Part shown: in pieces, positions 9,336 to 17,231 of the stretch
How the letters are laid out: each line of letters opens with the position of its first letter
Position numbering within the stretch: position 1 is the stretch's first letter
NCBI RefSeq assembly: GCF_013090115.1
Contig: NZ_JABFNN010000039.1
Location: 62,001 to 126,000, forward strand
Origin: Flagellimonas amphidinii
GTDB taxonomy: Bacteria; Bacteroidota; Bacteroidia; Flavobacteriales; Flavobacteriaceae
Length of the DNA stretch: 64,000 nucleotides
Direction of reading: 5' to 3'
Translations under genes and position numbers: made by a program
The notes under the pieces: model-generated
The model's input: only the letters and a program-made list of their open reading frames with translations
The model's database searches: none
What the model was told of the DNA's origin: nothing

Positions 9336-9367
9336 AAAAAAGGCTGTCCATTTGGGCGGCTTTTTTT
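9336..9367 (+). terminator. Rho-independent terminator after DUF2853
   Basis: The stem GCTGTCC / GGGCGGC (two G-U pairs) is flanked by an A-run upstream and followed by seven T. It closes the thioesterase-menF-menD-DUF2853 unit. Confidence 0.8.
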
Positions 9368-9385
9368 ATACCCATAATTTCAATC

Positions 9386-9393
9386 TACCTTTG
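9386..9393 (+). promoter_or_regulatory. Promoter -7 element of cvfB
   Basis: TACCTTTG fits TAnnTTTG. It sits just after the terminator at 9336 and 4 bases before the ATG at 9398, predicting a near-leaderless transcript. Confidence 0.35.
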
Positions 9394-9397
9394 CCAA

Positions 9398-10252
9398 ATG
9401 ATAGAATTGGGAAACTATAATACTCTTAGGATTTTAAGGAGCACAAGCATAGGGCTGTTTTTGGGTGATGATGAAGGTACAGAGGTGCTTTTGCCCAACA
9501 AATATGTTCCTGAGGATTGTCAAGTTGACCAGGATATAGAGGTCTTTTGTTATTTAGATAATGAGGAAAGACCAATTGCCACAACTTTGCAGCCTCTAAT
9601 AACACGTAACCACTTTGCCTTTTTGAAAGTGGCTGAAGTTGGAGAGTATGGCGCTTTTTTGGACTGGGGATTGGAAAAACATTTATTGGTTCCCTTTAGG
9701 GAACAGGGAACGCGAATGGAAGAGGGGCAACAATATGTGGTGCACTGTTTTATGGATGAAAAAACATTCCGTTTAACAGCATCAAGTAGAATAGATAGAT
9801 TCCTGTCGAATGAAGAAGTTGAATATGAAACCAATCATGAAGTAAATCTGTTGGTTTATAGAAAGACCCCTTTAGGTTGGGAGGTTATCATTGAAAATAA
9901 ATACAAAGGCTTGGTATTTGAAAGTGATGTATTTCAGCCCATTAAAATAGGGGACAGGTTAAAGGGATATATCAAGAATGTGAGGTCGGATCACAAAATT
10001 GATGTTTCCTTGCGACCCATAGGAGCCAAAATGCTGGAACCTACTGCCGAAGCCATTTTAATTCTGCTTAATGAGAATGGTGGTTTTTTACCGTTGCACG
10101 ATAAGTCCTCTCCAGAAGAAATTAAACTACAGCTTCATTTGAGCAAAAAAGCGTTTAAAAAAGGGGTAGGTATCCTTTATCGGCAACGAAAAATCAGTAT
10201 TGAGGATGATGGTATCCGTTTGGTGCAACCGAATCAACAAAATAGGTTGTAA
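9398..10252 (+). CDS. cvfB: CvfB family S1-domain RNA-binding protein
   Basis: The 284-residue protein is built from S1-type OB-fold repeats. Segments such as GLFLGDDEGTEVLLPNKYV, GAFLDWGLEKHLLVP and IGDRLKGYIKNVRSDHKIDVSL mark successive domains. A winged-helix-like C-terminus contains LHLSKKAFKKGVGILYRQRKI. This matches CvfB/YitL, an RNA-binding protein named for effects on virulence in Staphylococcus. It is cytoplasmic. It has its own promoter after the terminator, so it is inserted in the menaquinone locus rather than co-transcribed with menD. A direct role in quinone synthesis is not expected. Confidence 0.9.
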   Translation: MIELGNYNTLRILRSTSIGLFLGDDEGTEVLLPNKYVPEDCQVDQDIEVFCYLDNEERPIATTLQPLITRNHFAFLKVAEVGEYGAFLDWGLEKHLLVPFREQGTRMEEGQQYVVHCFMDEKTFRLTASSRIDRFLSNEEVEYETNHEVNLLVYRKTPLGWEVIIENKYKGLVFESDVFQPIKIGDRLKGYIKNVRSDHKIDVSLRPIGAKMLEPTAEAILILLNENGGFLPLHDKSSPEEIKLQLHLSKKAFKKGVGILYRQRKISIEDDGIRLVQPNQQNRL

Positions 10253-10341
10253 AATTGTTGATATCCATTTTATTAAATTGATACGGCTTAGTTTTTTTCT
10301 TTCAACAAAAATTTTACATTTGTGTAACATTGTATTAACTA

Positions 10342-10371
10342 TTTGACAGTTATGCTCTTAGCATATTTTTG
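10342..10371 (+). promoter_or_regulatory. Promoter of the SPOR-like gene (-33 and -7)
   Basis: TTTG (10342-10345), an 18-base spacer and TATTTTTG (10364-10371) give a full Bacteroidota promoter. It overlaps the alternative TTG start at 10369 and so supports the ATG at 10393. Confidence 0.65.
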
Positions 10372-10392
10372 AACTTAATAACCCACTTTAAT

Positions 10393-10992
10393 ATGCCTTT
10401 TATTGAAGAAAGTGATTTGTTGGACCTTCATAAGGATATTGATAAGGCCCAAATAATTAATGAACGACTTTTAGACCAAATCAAATTTAAGAATAAAGAC
10501 CTGCGAAAAGTAAAGCTGCAACGGAATGTTCTTTTGGGCATTACGGGGCTTTTTGTAATTGGTGTTTTGGCCATTACTTCTTTTACGGCGGGCCTAAGCA
10601 GCAAAAAATCCTTTGAAAACCAGAATAACCTCTTGGTTTCAATAGATAGTTTGGATGCCATCAAAACGCGAATAGATAATTTGAAAGAACAAAATGAGGA
10701 ATTGAGTTTGGTGAGGGAATTTTATTTGGCAAAAGAATTTTTAGACAAGGAAAAAATCTATTCAGTGCAGGTCAAATCGTTTGTGGACAATAATATGACC
10801 TTAGCATCCGAAGCATTAACCAATACACTCTTTGTAAAAACCAATCCATTTTATGCTTATTCCCTTGGTAATTTTGAAACATTGGCCGAAGCGCAGTCAT
10901 TTAGAAAACAGTTGGTGAATATGGGCTTTTCTGATGCTTTCGTTGCTTCCTATCAAGATGGTAAAAGAGTTAAAATAGAAGACCCGTATTAA
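10393..10992 (+). CDS. Inner-membrane protein with coiled coil and SPOR-like C-terminus
   Basis: The 199-residue product has a charged cytoplasmic N-terminus (LHKDIDKAQIINERLLDQIK). One transmembrane helix follows (VLLGITGLFVIGVLAITSF), then a periplasmic coiled coil. The C-terminal region contains YSVQVKSF and YAYSLGNFETLAEAQSFRKQ with a GFSDAFVASYQDGKRV ending, which resembles a SPOR fold that binds denuded peptidoglycan glycans. The start is set at ATG 10393 because a complete promoter overlaps the upstream TTG. It ends 1 base before menA and occupies the place where menB often sits in related gene orders. Function unknown. Confidence 0.72.
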   Translation: MPFIEESDLLDLHKDIDKAQIINERLLDQIKFKNKDLRKVKLQRNVLLGITGLFVIGVLAITSFTAGLSSKKSFENQNNLLVSIDSLDAIKTRIDNLKEQNEELSLVREFYLAKEFLDKEKIYSVQVKSFVDNNMTLASEALTNTLFVKTNPFYAYSLGNFETLAEAQSFRKQLVNMGFSDAFVASYQDGKRVKIEDPY

Positions 10993-10993
10993 T

Positions 10994-11902
10994 TTGGGAA
11001 ATATAAAGGCCTGGATTCAGGCAGCTAGACTTCGAACACTTCCCCTTTCATTATCTGGAATTATTGTGGGGACTGCATTGGCCAGACTTCATGGCTTTTT
11101 TGATTTAACTATTTTCATTTTTGCCCTGTTGACCACAGTAGGGTTTCAGGTTACCTCCAATTTTGCCAATGACTATGGAGATGGAGTCAAGGGAACTGAT
11201 AATGAAGAGAGAATTGGTCCGGCAAGAGCATTGCAAAGCGGACTGTTGACCCGGTCATCTCTAAAAAAAGGAATTTGGATTTCCATTGCAATTACATTGC
11301 TGTTGGCAATTTGGCTTTTATATAGGGCCTTCGGGAGTGAGAACTTACCCTTTTTCCTTCTTTTTTTGGTGTTGGGTATCTTGAGCATTTGGGCTGCAAT
11401 TAGATATACCATGGGAACCAACCCCTATGGATACCAAGGATTGGGAGATTTGTTTGTATTTCTATTTTTTGGATTGCTGGGGGTATTGGGGAGCATGTTT
11501 TTATATACAAAGGCCTTGGATTGGAACTCCATTTTACCGGCAATTGCAATTGGGTTTTTATGTGTCGGCGTTTTGAATTTGAACAATCTTCGCGATGTCT
11601 CTTCGGATAAAAAATCTGGAAAAAACACCTTGGTGGTTAAAATGGGATATGAAAACGGAAAGCGATACCACTATATCATTTTGACCGTTGCTTTTCTTTG
11701 TTTTTTGATTTTTACATGGTTGGAAAAAATACCAATATGGAGAACTTATTACATGCTCGCATTTTTACCAATTGCCTTTCATTTGAGAAAAGTTGTGGTC
11801 ACTAAAGTACCCAAAGAACTGGACGGAGAGTTGAAAAAACTGGCTTTGAGTACATTTCTCTTGGCCTTGCTGTTCTACATAGCAGTTAATAATTTTTTGT
11901 AA
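10994..11902 (+). CDS. menA: 1,4-dihydroxy-2-naphthoate polyprenyltransferase
   Basis: The 302-residue protein is a UbiA-superfamily membrane enzyme with about eight or nine helices. It contains the first Asp-rich motif, NDYGDGVKGTDNEERIGP, and the second, NNLRDVSSDKKSGKNTL, which bind prenyl diphosphate through Mg. The start ARLRTLPLSLSGII is typical of MenA. It prenylates dihydroxynaphthoate to demethylmenaquinone in the inner membrane. The only suitable start is TTG at 10994, just after the stop of the SPOR-like gene, which suggests coupled translation. Confidence 0.95.
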   Translation: MGNIKAWIQAARLRTLPLSLSGIIVGTALARLHGFFDLTIFIFALLTTVGFQVTSNFANDYGDGVKGTDNEERIGPARALQSGLLTRSSLKKGIWISIAITLLLAIWLLYRAFGSENLPFFLLFLVLGILSIWAAIRYTMGTNPYGYQGLGDLFVFLFFGLLGVLGSMFLYTKALDWNSILPAIAIGFLCVGVLNLNNLRDVSSDKKSGKNTLVVKMGYENGKRYHYIILTVAFLCFLIFTWLEKIPIWRTYYMLAFLPIAFHLRKVVVTKVPKELDGELKKLALSTFLLALLFYIAVNNFL

Positions 11903-11935
11903 TTTTGATGCACAACCCACTAAACTTAAATTAAT

Positions 11936-12691
11936 TTGGAACATCCGATCAAAATATTAATTGTAGAGGATAACGTTATTATTGCAGACGATATGCAATC
12001 CATGCTGGAAGAGATTGGGTATGAGATTGTGGATAATGTAATTGTATACGAACAGGCAGTGGACGTACTTAAAAATAATCATGTTGACCTAGTGCTTATA
12101 AATATCATCTTGGCCTCGGACAAGACTGGAATTGATCTAGGGAAACACATTAGGGATGTCTACAACATTCCATTTATTTTTGTCACTTCAAATTCAGATA
12201 GAGCAACAGTTGAAAATGCCAAGACTGTAAAACCAGATGGTTACTTGGTAAAACCTTTTGAACAACAGGATCTATACACCTCAATAGAAATTGCGCTCTC
12301 TAATTTCAATTACAATAAGAAAGAGAAGAGTAATGAAATTACAGGGAACGAAGGAGATACTTTTACTTCAAACTCAGTTCTTAAAGATTCCATCTTTGTA
12401 AAAAAGCAACATTTGTACTATCGAATTCAGTTTGGTGACATCCAATTCATCAAAGCTGATAATGTATATCTTGAGGTAAATACAGTTGATAAAAAGTTTT
12501 TGGTTCGCTCCCCTTTAAAGGATTACTTGGAGAAATTACCGAAGAACAAATTTTACAGAGCACATAAATCCTACATTGTTAATGTAGACCATATTGATGC
12601 CATCAATTCCAAAGATATTATGATCAATAATAATTTGATTCCAATCTCAAAAGACTTCAAGGAGTTCATTATTTCTTCTATGAACAGTTGA
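11936..12691 (+). CDS. LytTR-family response regulator with Asn at the phosphorylation site
   Basis: The 251-residue protein has an N-terminal receiver domain (about 5-120) and a C-terminal LytTR DNA-binding domain (about 150-248, FIKADNVYLEV and YRAHKSYIVNVDHI). The receiver keeps the acidic pair Glu11-Asp12, the Thr in FVTSN and the Lys in LVKPF. The acceptor Asp is replaced by Asn56 (codon AAT at 12101-12103) in VDLVLINIIL. Asp62 is nearby but off position. It therefore may act without classical phosphorylation. The start is TTG at 11936. It is followed by a terminator, a repeat-bearing gap and a histidine kinase. Confidence 0.9.
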   Translation: MEHPIKILIVEDNVIIADDMQSMLEEIGYEIVDNVIVYEQAVDVLKNNHVDLVLINIILASDKTGIDLGKHIRDVYNIPFIFVTSNSDRATVENAKTVKPDGYLVKPFEQQDLYTSIEIALSNFNYNKKEKSNEITGNEGDTFTSNSVLKDSIFVKKQHLYYRIQFGDIQFIKADNVYLEVNTVDKKFLVRSPLKDYLEKLPKNKFYRAHKSYIVNVDHIDAINSKDIMINNNLIPISKDFKEFIISSMNS

Positions 12692-12715
12692 TTCATGAGA
12701 AGATATAAATTATAG

Positions 12716-12743
12716 AAAGGTGTCTAAAAAGGCACCTTTTTTT
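12716..12743 (+). terminator. Terminator after the LytTR regulator
   Basis: The stem AAAGGTGTC / GGCACCTTT with a TAAAAA loop is followed by a T-run. It ends the menA-regulator transcript. Confidence 0.8.
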
Positions 12744-12787
12744 ATGTCGCTTATCCAAAGTGATCAATGACCACATATTTTGTAAGA

Positions 12788-12799
12788 TTCACAACAATA
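12788..12799 (+). repeat. Direct repeat copy 1 (TTCACAACAATA)
   Basis: The 12-mer TTCACAACAATA is repeated exactly at 13023-13034 within the same intergenic region. It is a possible regulator-binding element. Confidence 0.5.
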
Positions 12800-12884
12800 T
12801 TTTTCTACTGGCCGAAGTCGCCTGTACTTTAGCAGTGTAATTATTTCAGAAAGTAATTTTTTCATTTTCATATAGTGTTCTCGT

Positions 12885-12919
12885 AAAAGGGTCTTGTTTA
12901 ACAGCAAGACCTTTTTGTT
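12885..12919 (+). terminator. Second terminator in the regulator-kinase gap
   Basis: The stem GGTCTTG / CAAGACC with loop TTTAACAG has an A-run before and a T-rich tail after (TTTTTGTTTTT). It works best on the plus strand. The short T-run on the other strand leaves bidirectional use possible. Confidence 0.7.
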
Positions 12920-13000
12920 TTTGGTTATTATGTCAAACATCTAAATCCATGAAATGCACAGAACATCGATAAATGGTGTTTTTGCATACGATGGAATGCT

Positions 13001-13034
13001 TTTCACAACAGAAATTGAGGGTTTCACAACAATA
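13001..13034 (+). promoter_or_regulatory. Tandem TTTCACAACA repeats, 21-base period (putative operator)
   Basis: TTTCACAACA occurs at 13001-13010 and again at 13022-13031, start-to-start distance 21 bases, two turns of the helix. LytTR-domain regulators bind pairs of direct repeats with this period. The bases do not match the classical AgrA-type consensus, so binding by the neighbouring LytTR protein is an inference from spacing and position. Confidence 0.45.
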
Positions 13035-13191
13035 GTGAACAACTCTTTCTTATTGGATTTAATTTTGATGCCAAACTAACGTTCTTTATACAACCCCATA
13101 CATTAATAATAACGTTGCTGACCATTTGGTTGGTTTTCTATAGTAAGGGGTAAAAGAAAATAAAGGGCACAAAAATCATAGCATTTCAAAA

Positions 13192-13199
13192 TAATTTTG
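13192..13199 (+). promoter_or_regulatory. Promoter -7 element of the histidine kinase gene
   Basis: TAATTTTG fits TAnnTTTG and overlaps the alternative TTG start at 13197. It favours ATG 13221 as the true start. The tandem repeats lie about 160 bases upstream. Confidence 0.35.
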
Positions 13200-13220
13200 A
13201 AAGTACTATTGGGTAAATTA

Positions 13221-15182
13221 ATGGAACGTTACGTCAGACTACTTTTTATTACACTAAGTTTTGTGGTTATATCCCACGCCTCTGCTCAAACAACCGCAGA
13301 GGAAGAACAGAACCCCCTCAAAGAATTTCAGGATATTCAGGGTGCCCCTGATAGGTTTGATATGTTCTTTGGTTCTGTTAACAGGTATACCACCAATTCA
13401 GCTTACGATTGGTTGGATACCATTAAAATATATCTTTCCAATGCCCAGAAGACCAATGATTCTTCAGCTACGCGACTTTATAAAGTAATGCAGGCCCAAT
13501 TGTACAATGACCTTGGCGAGTTTGACAAAAGTACCACTTTGGCCAATGAGTTGCACAGGGTGTTGGATTCTTTGGACTCAGATTCCAGAAAGGTTGTTTT
13601 GGATGTTTTGGATGACAACTATGCAAACCTTCAATTGTTCGACAAACAGATTGAAATCAGAAAAGAAAAACGAGAACTGGGCTTAACGGACAATGTTGCA
13701 TTCTATGATATCTATAGCAATTTAGGGTTGTATAGAAAAGCAAGGAATCAATATATCATGGAGGTAAAACCAACCATTGCTGACAATGATTCTTATGGCC
13801 TTGCCAAATACCATAGTAAAGTAGGAAACTATCTAAGATTGGATAATTCGGCTCCAACTGCATTGAGCGAGCTCAAAAAGGCCAAAGCTTATTTGGATGT
13901 ATTCATCAATGATATTTCAATACAAAAAACGGAAGAACAACTCTTTGAAAGCGATCTCCTCAAAGCAGAAATTGAGGGAAATATTGCCAAATGTCATGTG
14001 ATGCTAGGGGAGTATGAAACTGCTATTCCTCTTTTGGAAAGTAGCATTGAGATTTTAGATACTTCTTCTAAAAATTCCCATCAGAGTGAGGTTGTTGAAA
14101 ATACACTCTATTTAGCGGATGCCAATCTACAGTTTGAAAACTTTACGTTGGCCAAAAGGAATCTTGACATAGATTTCGAGCATATGACCATGCTTCAAAA
14201 TATTAAAAGAAACAGCTTGCTTGCGGCGTATTATGATAAGGTAGAAAACTATAAAAATGCGTCGATTTATTTTAAACGTAATGAGCGCATAAAAGATTCT
14301 TTGGCCCAGAAACAATCTTCAATAATAAAACAACAATTGGTGACCATTGTGGCCAACGAAGATTTGGAAAATTCACAACGGTTGATCGATGAGCAAAAAA
14401 AAATCAATGAATTGGCCCGTAGCGAAATGAAGGCGAAGGACGAGCGTATCAATTTGGTATTCATTTCCTTAATATTTACACTTTTAGGTTTTGCAGGATT
14501 GGTTTATGCCTATTTAAAAAGTATAAAAAATCAGCGCCTTATTGCAGATCAAAAACATATTATTGAAAATGCTCTGGTTGAAAAGGATTCTTTGTTGAAA
14601 GAGATTCACCATAGGGTAAAGAACAATCTTCAAATGGTGTCCAGTCTGCTAAGTCTTCAAACTAAAAATACGCGTAGCAAAGCTGCTATTGTAGCCTTGG
14701 AAGAAGGAAAGAGTAGGGTGAAGGCGATGGCTTTGATTCATCAAAAGCTGTATCAGAACGACGATTTATCTGTCATTGAAATGCAGGGCTATATTGAAAG
14801 TCTCATCAACAGTGTGCAATCTGTTTATAAAAAAGGCGGACACAACATCAGTATCACCATAGATGCTGAGGGAACTGAATTGGACATTGACCGAGCCATA
14901 CCATTTGGTTTGATTTTAAATGAATTGGTTTCCAACTCCTTCAAATATGCGTTTCCAGAAAATGATGAGAACGGTAAAATCTATATCCATTTAAGTAAAA
15001 ATGGGGAACAAGGCTTTTTTGAGTATACTGATAATGGTGTTGGACTTCCTGATGATGCGGACGAAAGAGCGCATTCTTCCATGGGTATCCGTTTAATGAA
15101 CAGATTGGTAAACCAACTACAGTCCAAACTCAATATAGACAAGCAAAGCGAAGGAGTTCGCTTTTGGTTTAACTTTAGTTAA
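13221..15182 (+). CDS. TPR-containing HisKA_2 family sensor histidine kinase
   Basis: With ATG 13221 the protein has 653 residues and a clean signal peptide (cleavage after HASAQ). The periplasmic part is a run of TPR-like helical repeats (about 45-370), then a coiled coil and one transmembrane helix (LVFISLIFTLLGFAGLVYAYL). The kinase core begins EIHHRVKNNLQM, with His463/His464 as the phosphorylation site. The ATPase domain follows, with LNELVSNSFKYAFP (N box), DNGVGLP (G1) and GIRLMNRL (G2). These kinases usually pair with an adjacent LytTR or receiver protein, here the Asn56 regulator. The signal sensed is unknown. Confidence 0.9.
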   Translation: MERYVRLLFITLSFVVISHASAQTTAEEEQNPLKEFQDIQGAPDRFDMFFGSVNRYTTNSAYDWLDTIKIYLSNAQKTNDSSATRLYKVMQAQLYNDLGEFDKSTTLANELHRVLDSLDSDSRKVVLDVLDDNYANLQLFDKQIEIRKEKRELGLTDNVAFYDIYSNLGLYRKARNQYIMEVKPTIADNDSYGLAKYHSKVGNYLRLDNSAPTALSELKKAKAYLDVFINDISIQKTEEQLFESDLLKAEIEGNIAKCHVMLGEYETAIPLLESSIEILDTSSKNSHQSEVVENTLYLADANLQFENFTLAKRNLDIDFEHMTMLQNIKRNSLLAAYYDKVENYKNASIYFKRNERIKDSLAQKQSSIIKQQLVTIVANEDLENSQRLIDEQKKINELARSEMKAKDERINLVFISLIFTLLGFAGLVYAYLKSIKNQRLIADQKHIIENALVEKDSLLKEIHHRVKNNLQMVSSLLSLQTKNTRSKAAIVALEEGKSRVKAMALIHQKLYQNDDLSVIEMQGYIESLINSVQSVYKKGGHNISITIDAEGTELDIDRAIPFGLILNELVSNSFKYAFPENDENGKIYIHLSKNGEQGFFEYTDNGVGLPDDADERAHSSMGIRLMNRLVNQLQSKLNIDKQSEGVRFWFNFS

Positions 15183-15230
15183 GCGCTAAACAGCCTTTTA
15201 ATTTACTTTCCCAATTGGTTTCAAAAAGAC

Positions 15231-15238
15231 TAAATTTG
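15231..15238 (+). promoter_or_regulatory. Promoter -7 element of menC
   Basis: TAAATTTG fits TAnnTTTG and ends 11 bases before the menC ATG. It suggests that menC-CPBP-menE form a separate transcript from the kinase. Confidence 0.4.
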
Positions 15239-15249
15239 AAACCAAACAC

Positions 15250-16302
15250 ATGAAAGCTTCTTTCAAAAAATATACCCTAAACTTTAAAAGACCTAGCGGC
15301 ACTTCCAGAGGCATACTAACCCAAAAGGAGACTTGGTTTATAATCTTGCAGGAAGAAAAGCAGTGGGGGATAGGAGAATGCGGAATCCTTCGGGGACTTA
15401 GTGTTGATGATGTGCCGGATTATCCAGAAAAGTTGGCTTGGGTCTGCGAGAACATTCATTTTGGAAAAGAGAAAATTTTAGAAGAGTTAATAGCGTTTCC
15501 TTCCATACAATTTGGTGTTGAACAGGCTTTCTTGTCGTTGCGATCCAGTCATCCATTTGAATTGTTCCCTTCAGAATTCACCCAAAGTAAGGCACCAATA
15601 TCCATTAATGGTTTGATTTGGATGGGAGATGAGGCCTTTATGCTTTCGCAACTGAAAAAAAAGCTGGAGGACGGTTTCCAATGCATCAAAATGAAGATTG
15701 GTGCCATTGATTTTGATAAAGAGTTGACCATTTTAAAGTCCATCAGAAAAAAGTACTCCCCAGAGGAAATAGAACTCCGTGTAGATGCCAATGGAGCTTT
15801 TGCTCCCAATGAAGCTTTGGGTAAATTGCAACAGCTTTCAGATTTTCAAATACATTCCATAGAACAACCTATTCAACCCAACCAATGGCAACAAATGGCA
15901 GACCTTTGTAGTGCTACACCTTTGCCAATTGCTTTGGATGAAGAATTGATTGGTGTATTCTCTAAGCAGGATAAAGAACAATTATTACAATCCATACGAC
16001 CACAATATATTATCTTAAAACCTAGTTTGGTAGGAGGCTATAATGGAAGTCTGGAATGGATACAACTAGCAGAGCAATATAACATTGGTTGGTGGATTAC
16101 CAGTGCCCTGGAAAGTAATATCGGATTGAATGCCATAGCCCAATGGACCTATACCCTAAAGAATAAAATGCCTCAAGGATTAGGTACAGGAAGTCTTTTT
16201 ACCAATAATTTGGACAGTCCTTTGGAAGTTAGTGGAGGAAATCTGTATTATAGAGGGCACAAACACTGGAAAACCGATTTAATAAAACAGTTATGTATAT
16301 AG
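15250..16302 (+). CDS. menC: o-Succinylbenzoate synthase (enolase superfamily)
   Basis: The 350-residue protein has an N-terminal capping domain and a barrel with the catalytic series of the superfamily. KMKIG carries the base Lys. RVDANGAF, SIEQPIQP and ALDEEL give the three metal ligands Asp, Glu and Asp. ILKPSLVGGY carries the second Lys. It dehydrates SHCHC to o-succinylbenzoate. The next gene (CPBP) begins 10 bases before its stop, and menE follows, so the three are one operon. SHCHC itself needs MenH, which is not in the window. Confidence 0.95.
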   Translation: MKASFKKYTLNFKRPSGTSRGILTQKETWFIILQEEKQWGIGECGILRGLSVDDVPDYPEKLAWVCENIHFGKEKILEELIAFPSIQFGVEQAFLSLRSSHPFELFPSEFTQSKAPISINGLIWMGDEAFMLSQLKKKLEDGFQCIKMKIGAIDFDKELTILKSIRKKYSPEEIELRVDANGAFAPNEALGKLQQLSDFQIHSIEQPIQPNQWQQMADLCSATPLPIALDEELIGVFSKQDKEQLLQSIRPQYIILKPSLVGGYNGSLEWIQLAEQYNIGWWITSALESNIGLNAIAQWTYTLKNKMPQGLGTGSLFTNNLDSPLEVSGGNLYYRGHKHWKTDLIKQLCI

Positions 16303-17231
16303 AACAAGGATATAAGGGCAAGATTGGACTTTGGAAATATTTAGTGATTCCACTGGCCTTTATAAGCTTTATGGTTTTAAATTATATTACCACGGTGACT
16401 TCACCAGTAAGTGTGGAAGATGCCATGCAACAGATCATAGAACAATTAGGTTCTAATTTAGTATTGATTATTTTGTTGCTTCCTTTAGCAGTTGGACTCT
16501 GGGTAGTTTTAGGGTGGACTTATTTGGTACATCAACAGTCTATAACCAGTTTAACTACTTCCCGAAAGAAAATTGATTGGAAACGAATCTTTTTCGCTTT
16601 TATCTTTTGGGGTGGGATTACAATTTTATTGACAGGTATCGACATTTATTTTTCTCCTGATGACTATGTGCTCAATTTTGATTGGCCTAAATTTTTGGCC
16701 CTGGCCATTATTGCCATTATTTTGATTCCCATGCAGACCAGTTTTGAAGAATATTTGTTCCGAGGTCATATGATGCAAGGATTGGGTATTTGGACTGGTA
16801 ATAGATGGATACCGCTAATAGTTACATCAGTGTTGTTTGGTATTATGCATATTGCCAATCCTGAAGTAGAGAAATTGGGTTACGGTATTCTTGTTTATTA
16901 TATTGGGACCGGTTTTTTTCTTGGCATTTTAACCTTGCTGGATGAAGGTTTGGAATTGGCGTTGGGATTTCATGCGGCCAATAATTTGATCACAGCACTC
17001 TTGGTAACAGCGGATTGGACAGCTTTTCAAACCCATTCCATTTATAAAGATATATCTGAACCGGCCTTGGGTTGGGATGTTTTGATTCCTGTATTTGTGG
17101 TTTATCCCATCTTACTTCTCATCTTTTCAAAAAAATATGGTTGGAAAAACTGGAAGGAAAAATTGTTTGGAAAGGTCATGACCCAAGAAGAATTTGCAGC
17201 ACTCTCCAATGGCGAATCAGACCTGGCATAG
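16293..17231 (+). CDS. CPBP family intramembrane metalloprotease
   Basis: The 312-residue protein has about seven or eight transmembrane helices and the CPBP (Abi) glutamic/metal motifs. These are Glu152-Glu153...Arg157 in FEEYLFRG, His186 in FGIMHIANP, and a third His in GFHAANN. Such proteases act on membrane substrates; some process prenylated proteins, others give bacteriocin self-immunity. It is locked between menC and menE by overlaps of 10 and 23 bases. This order is familiar in flavobacteria, though no role in quinone synthesis is established. Function unknown. Confidence 0.9.
   Translation: MYIEQGYKGKIGLWKYLVIPLAFISFMVLNYITTVTSPVSVEDAMQQIIEQLGSNLVLIILLLPLAVGLWVVLGWTYLVHQQSITSLTTSRKKIDWKRIFFAFIFWGGITILLTGIDIYFSPDDYVLNFDWPKFLALAIIAIILIPMQTSFEEYLFRGHMMQGLGIWTGNRWIPLIVTSVLFGIMHIANPEVEKLGYGILVYYIGTGFFLGILTLLDEGLELALGFHAANNLITALLVTADWTAFQTHSIYKDISEPALGWDVLIPVFVVYPILLLIFSKKYGWKNWKEKLFGKVMTQEEFAALSNGESDLA

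Larger units (their letters stand above)
12744..12919 (+). ncRNA. Candidate small RNA between two terminators
   Basis: About 140 non-coding bases separate the regulator's terminator from a second, independent terminator that has no gene in front of it. That arrangement is typical of a short non-coding transcript. The nearest promoter-like octamers (for example TATTTTTC at about 12798) miss the consensus by one base, so the 5' end is unknown. The second hairpin could instead serve a minus-strand transcript. Confidence 0.25.
12692..13196. other. 505-base intergenic region between regulator and kinase
   Basis: There is no convincing protein-coding gene. The region holds two separate rho-independent terminators (12716 and 12885), a possible small RNA between them, three copies of TTCACAACA (12788, 13002, 13023), and a -7 element directly before the kinase. 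Only trivial ORFs of 14 codons or fewer are present in the second half. Confidence 0.7.
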
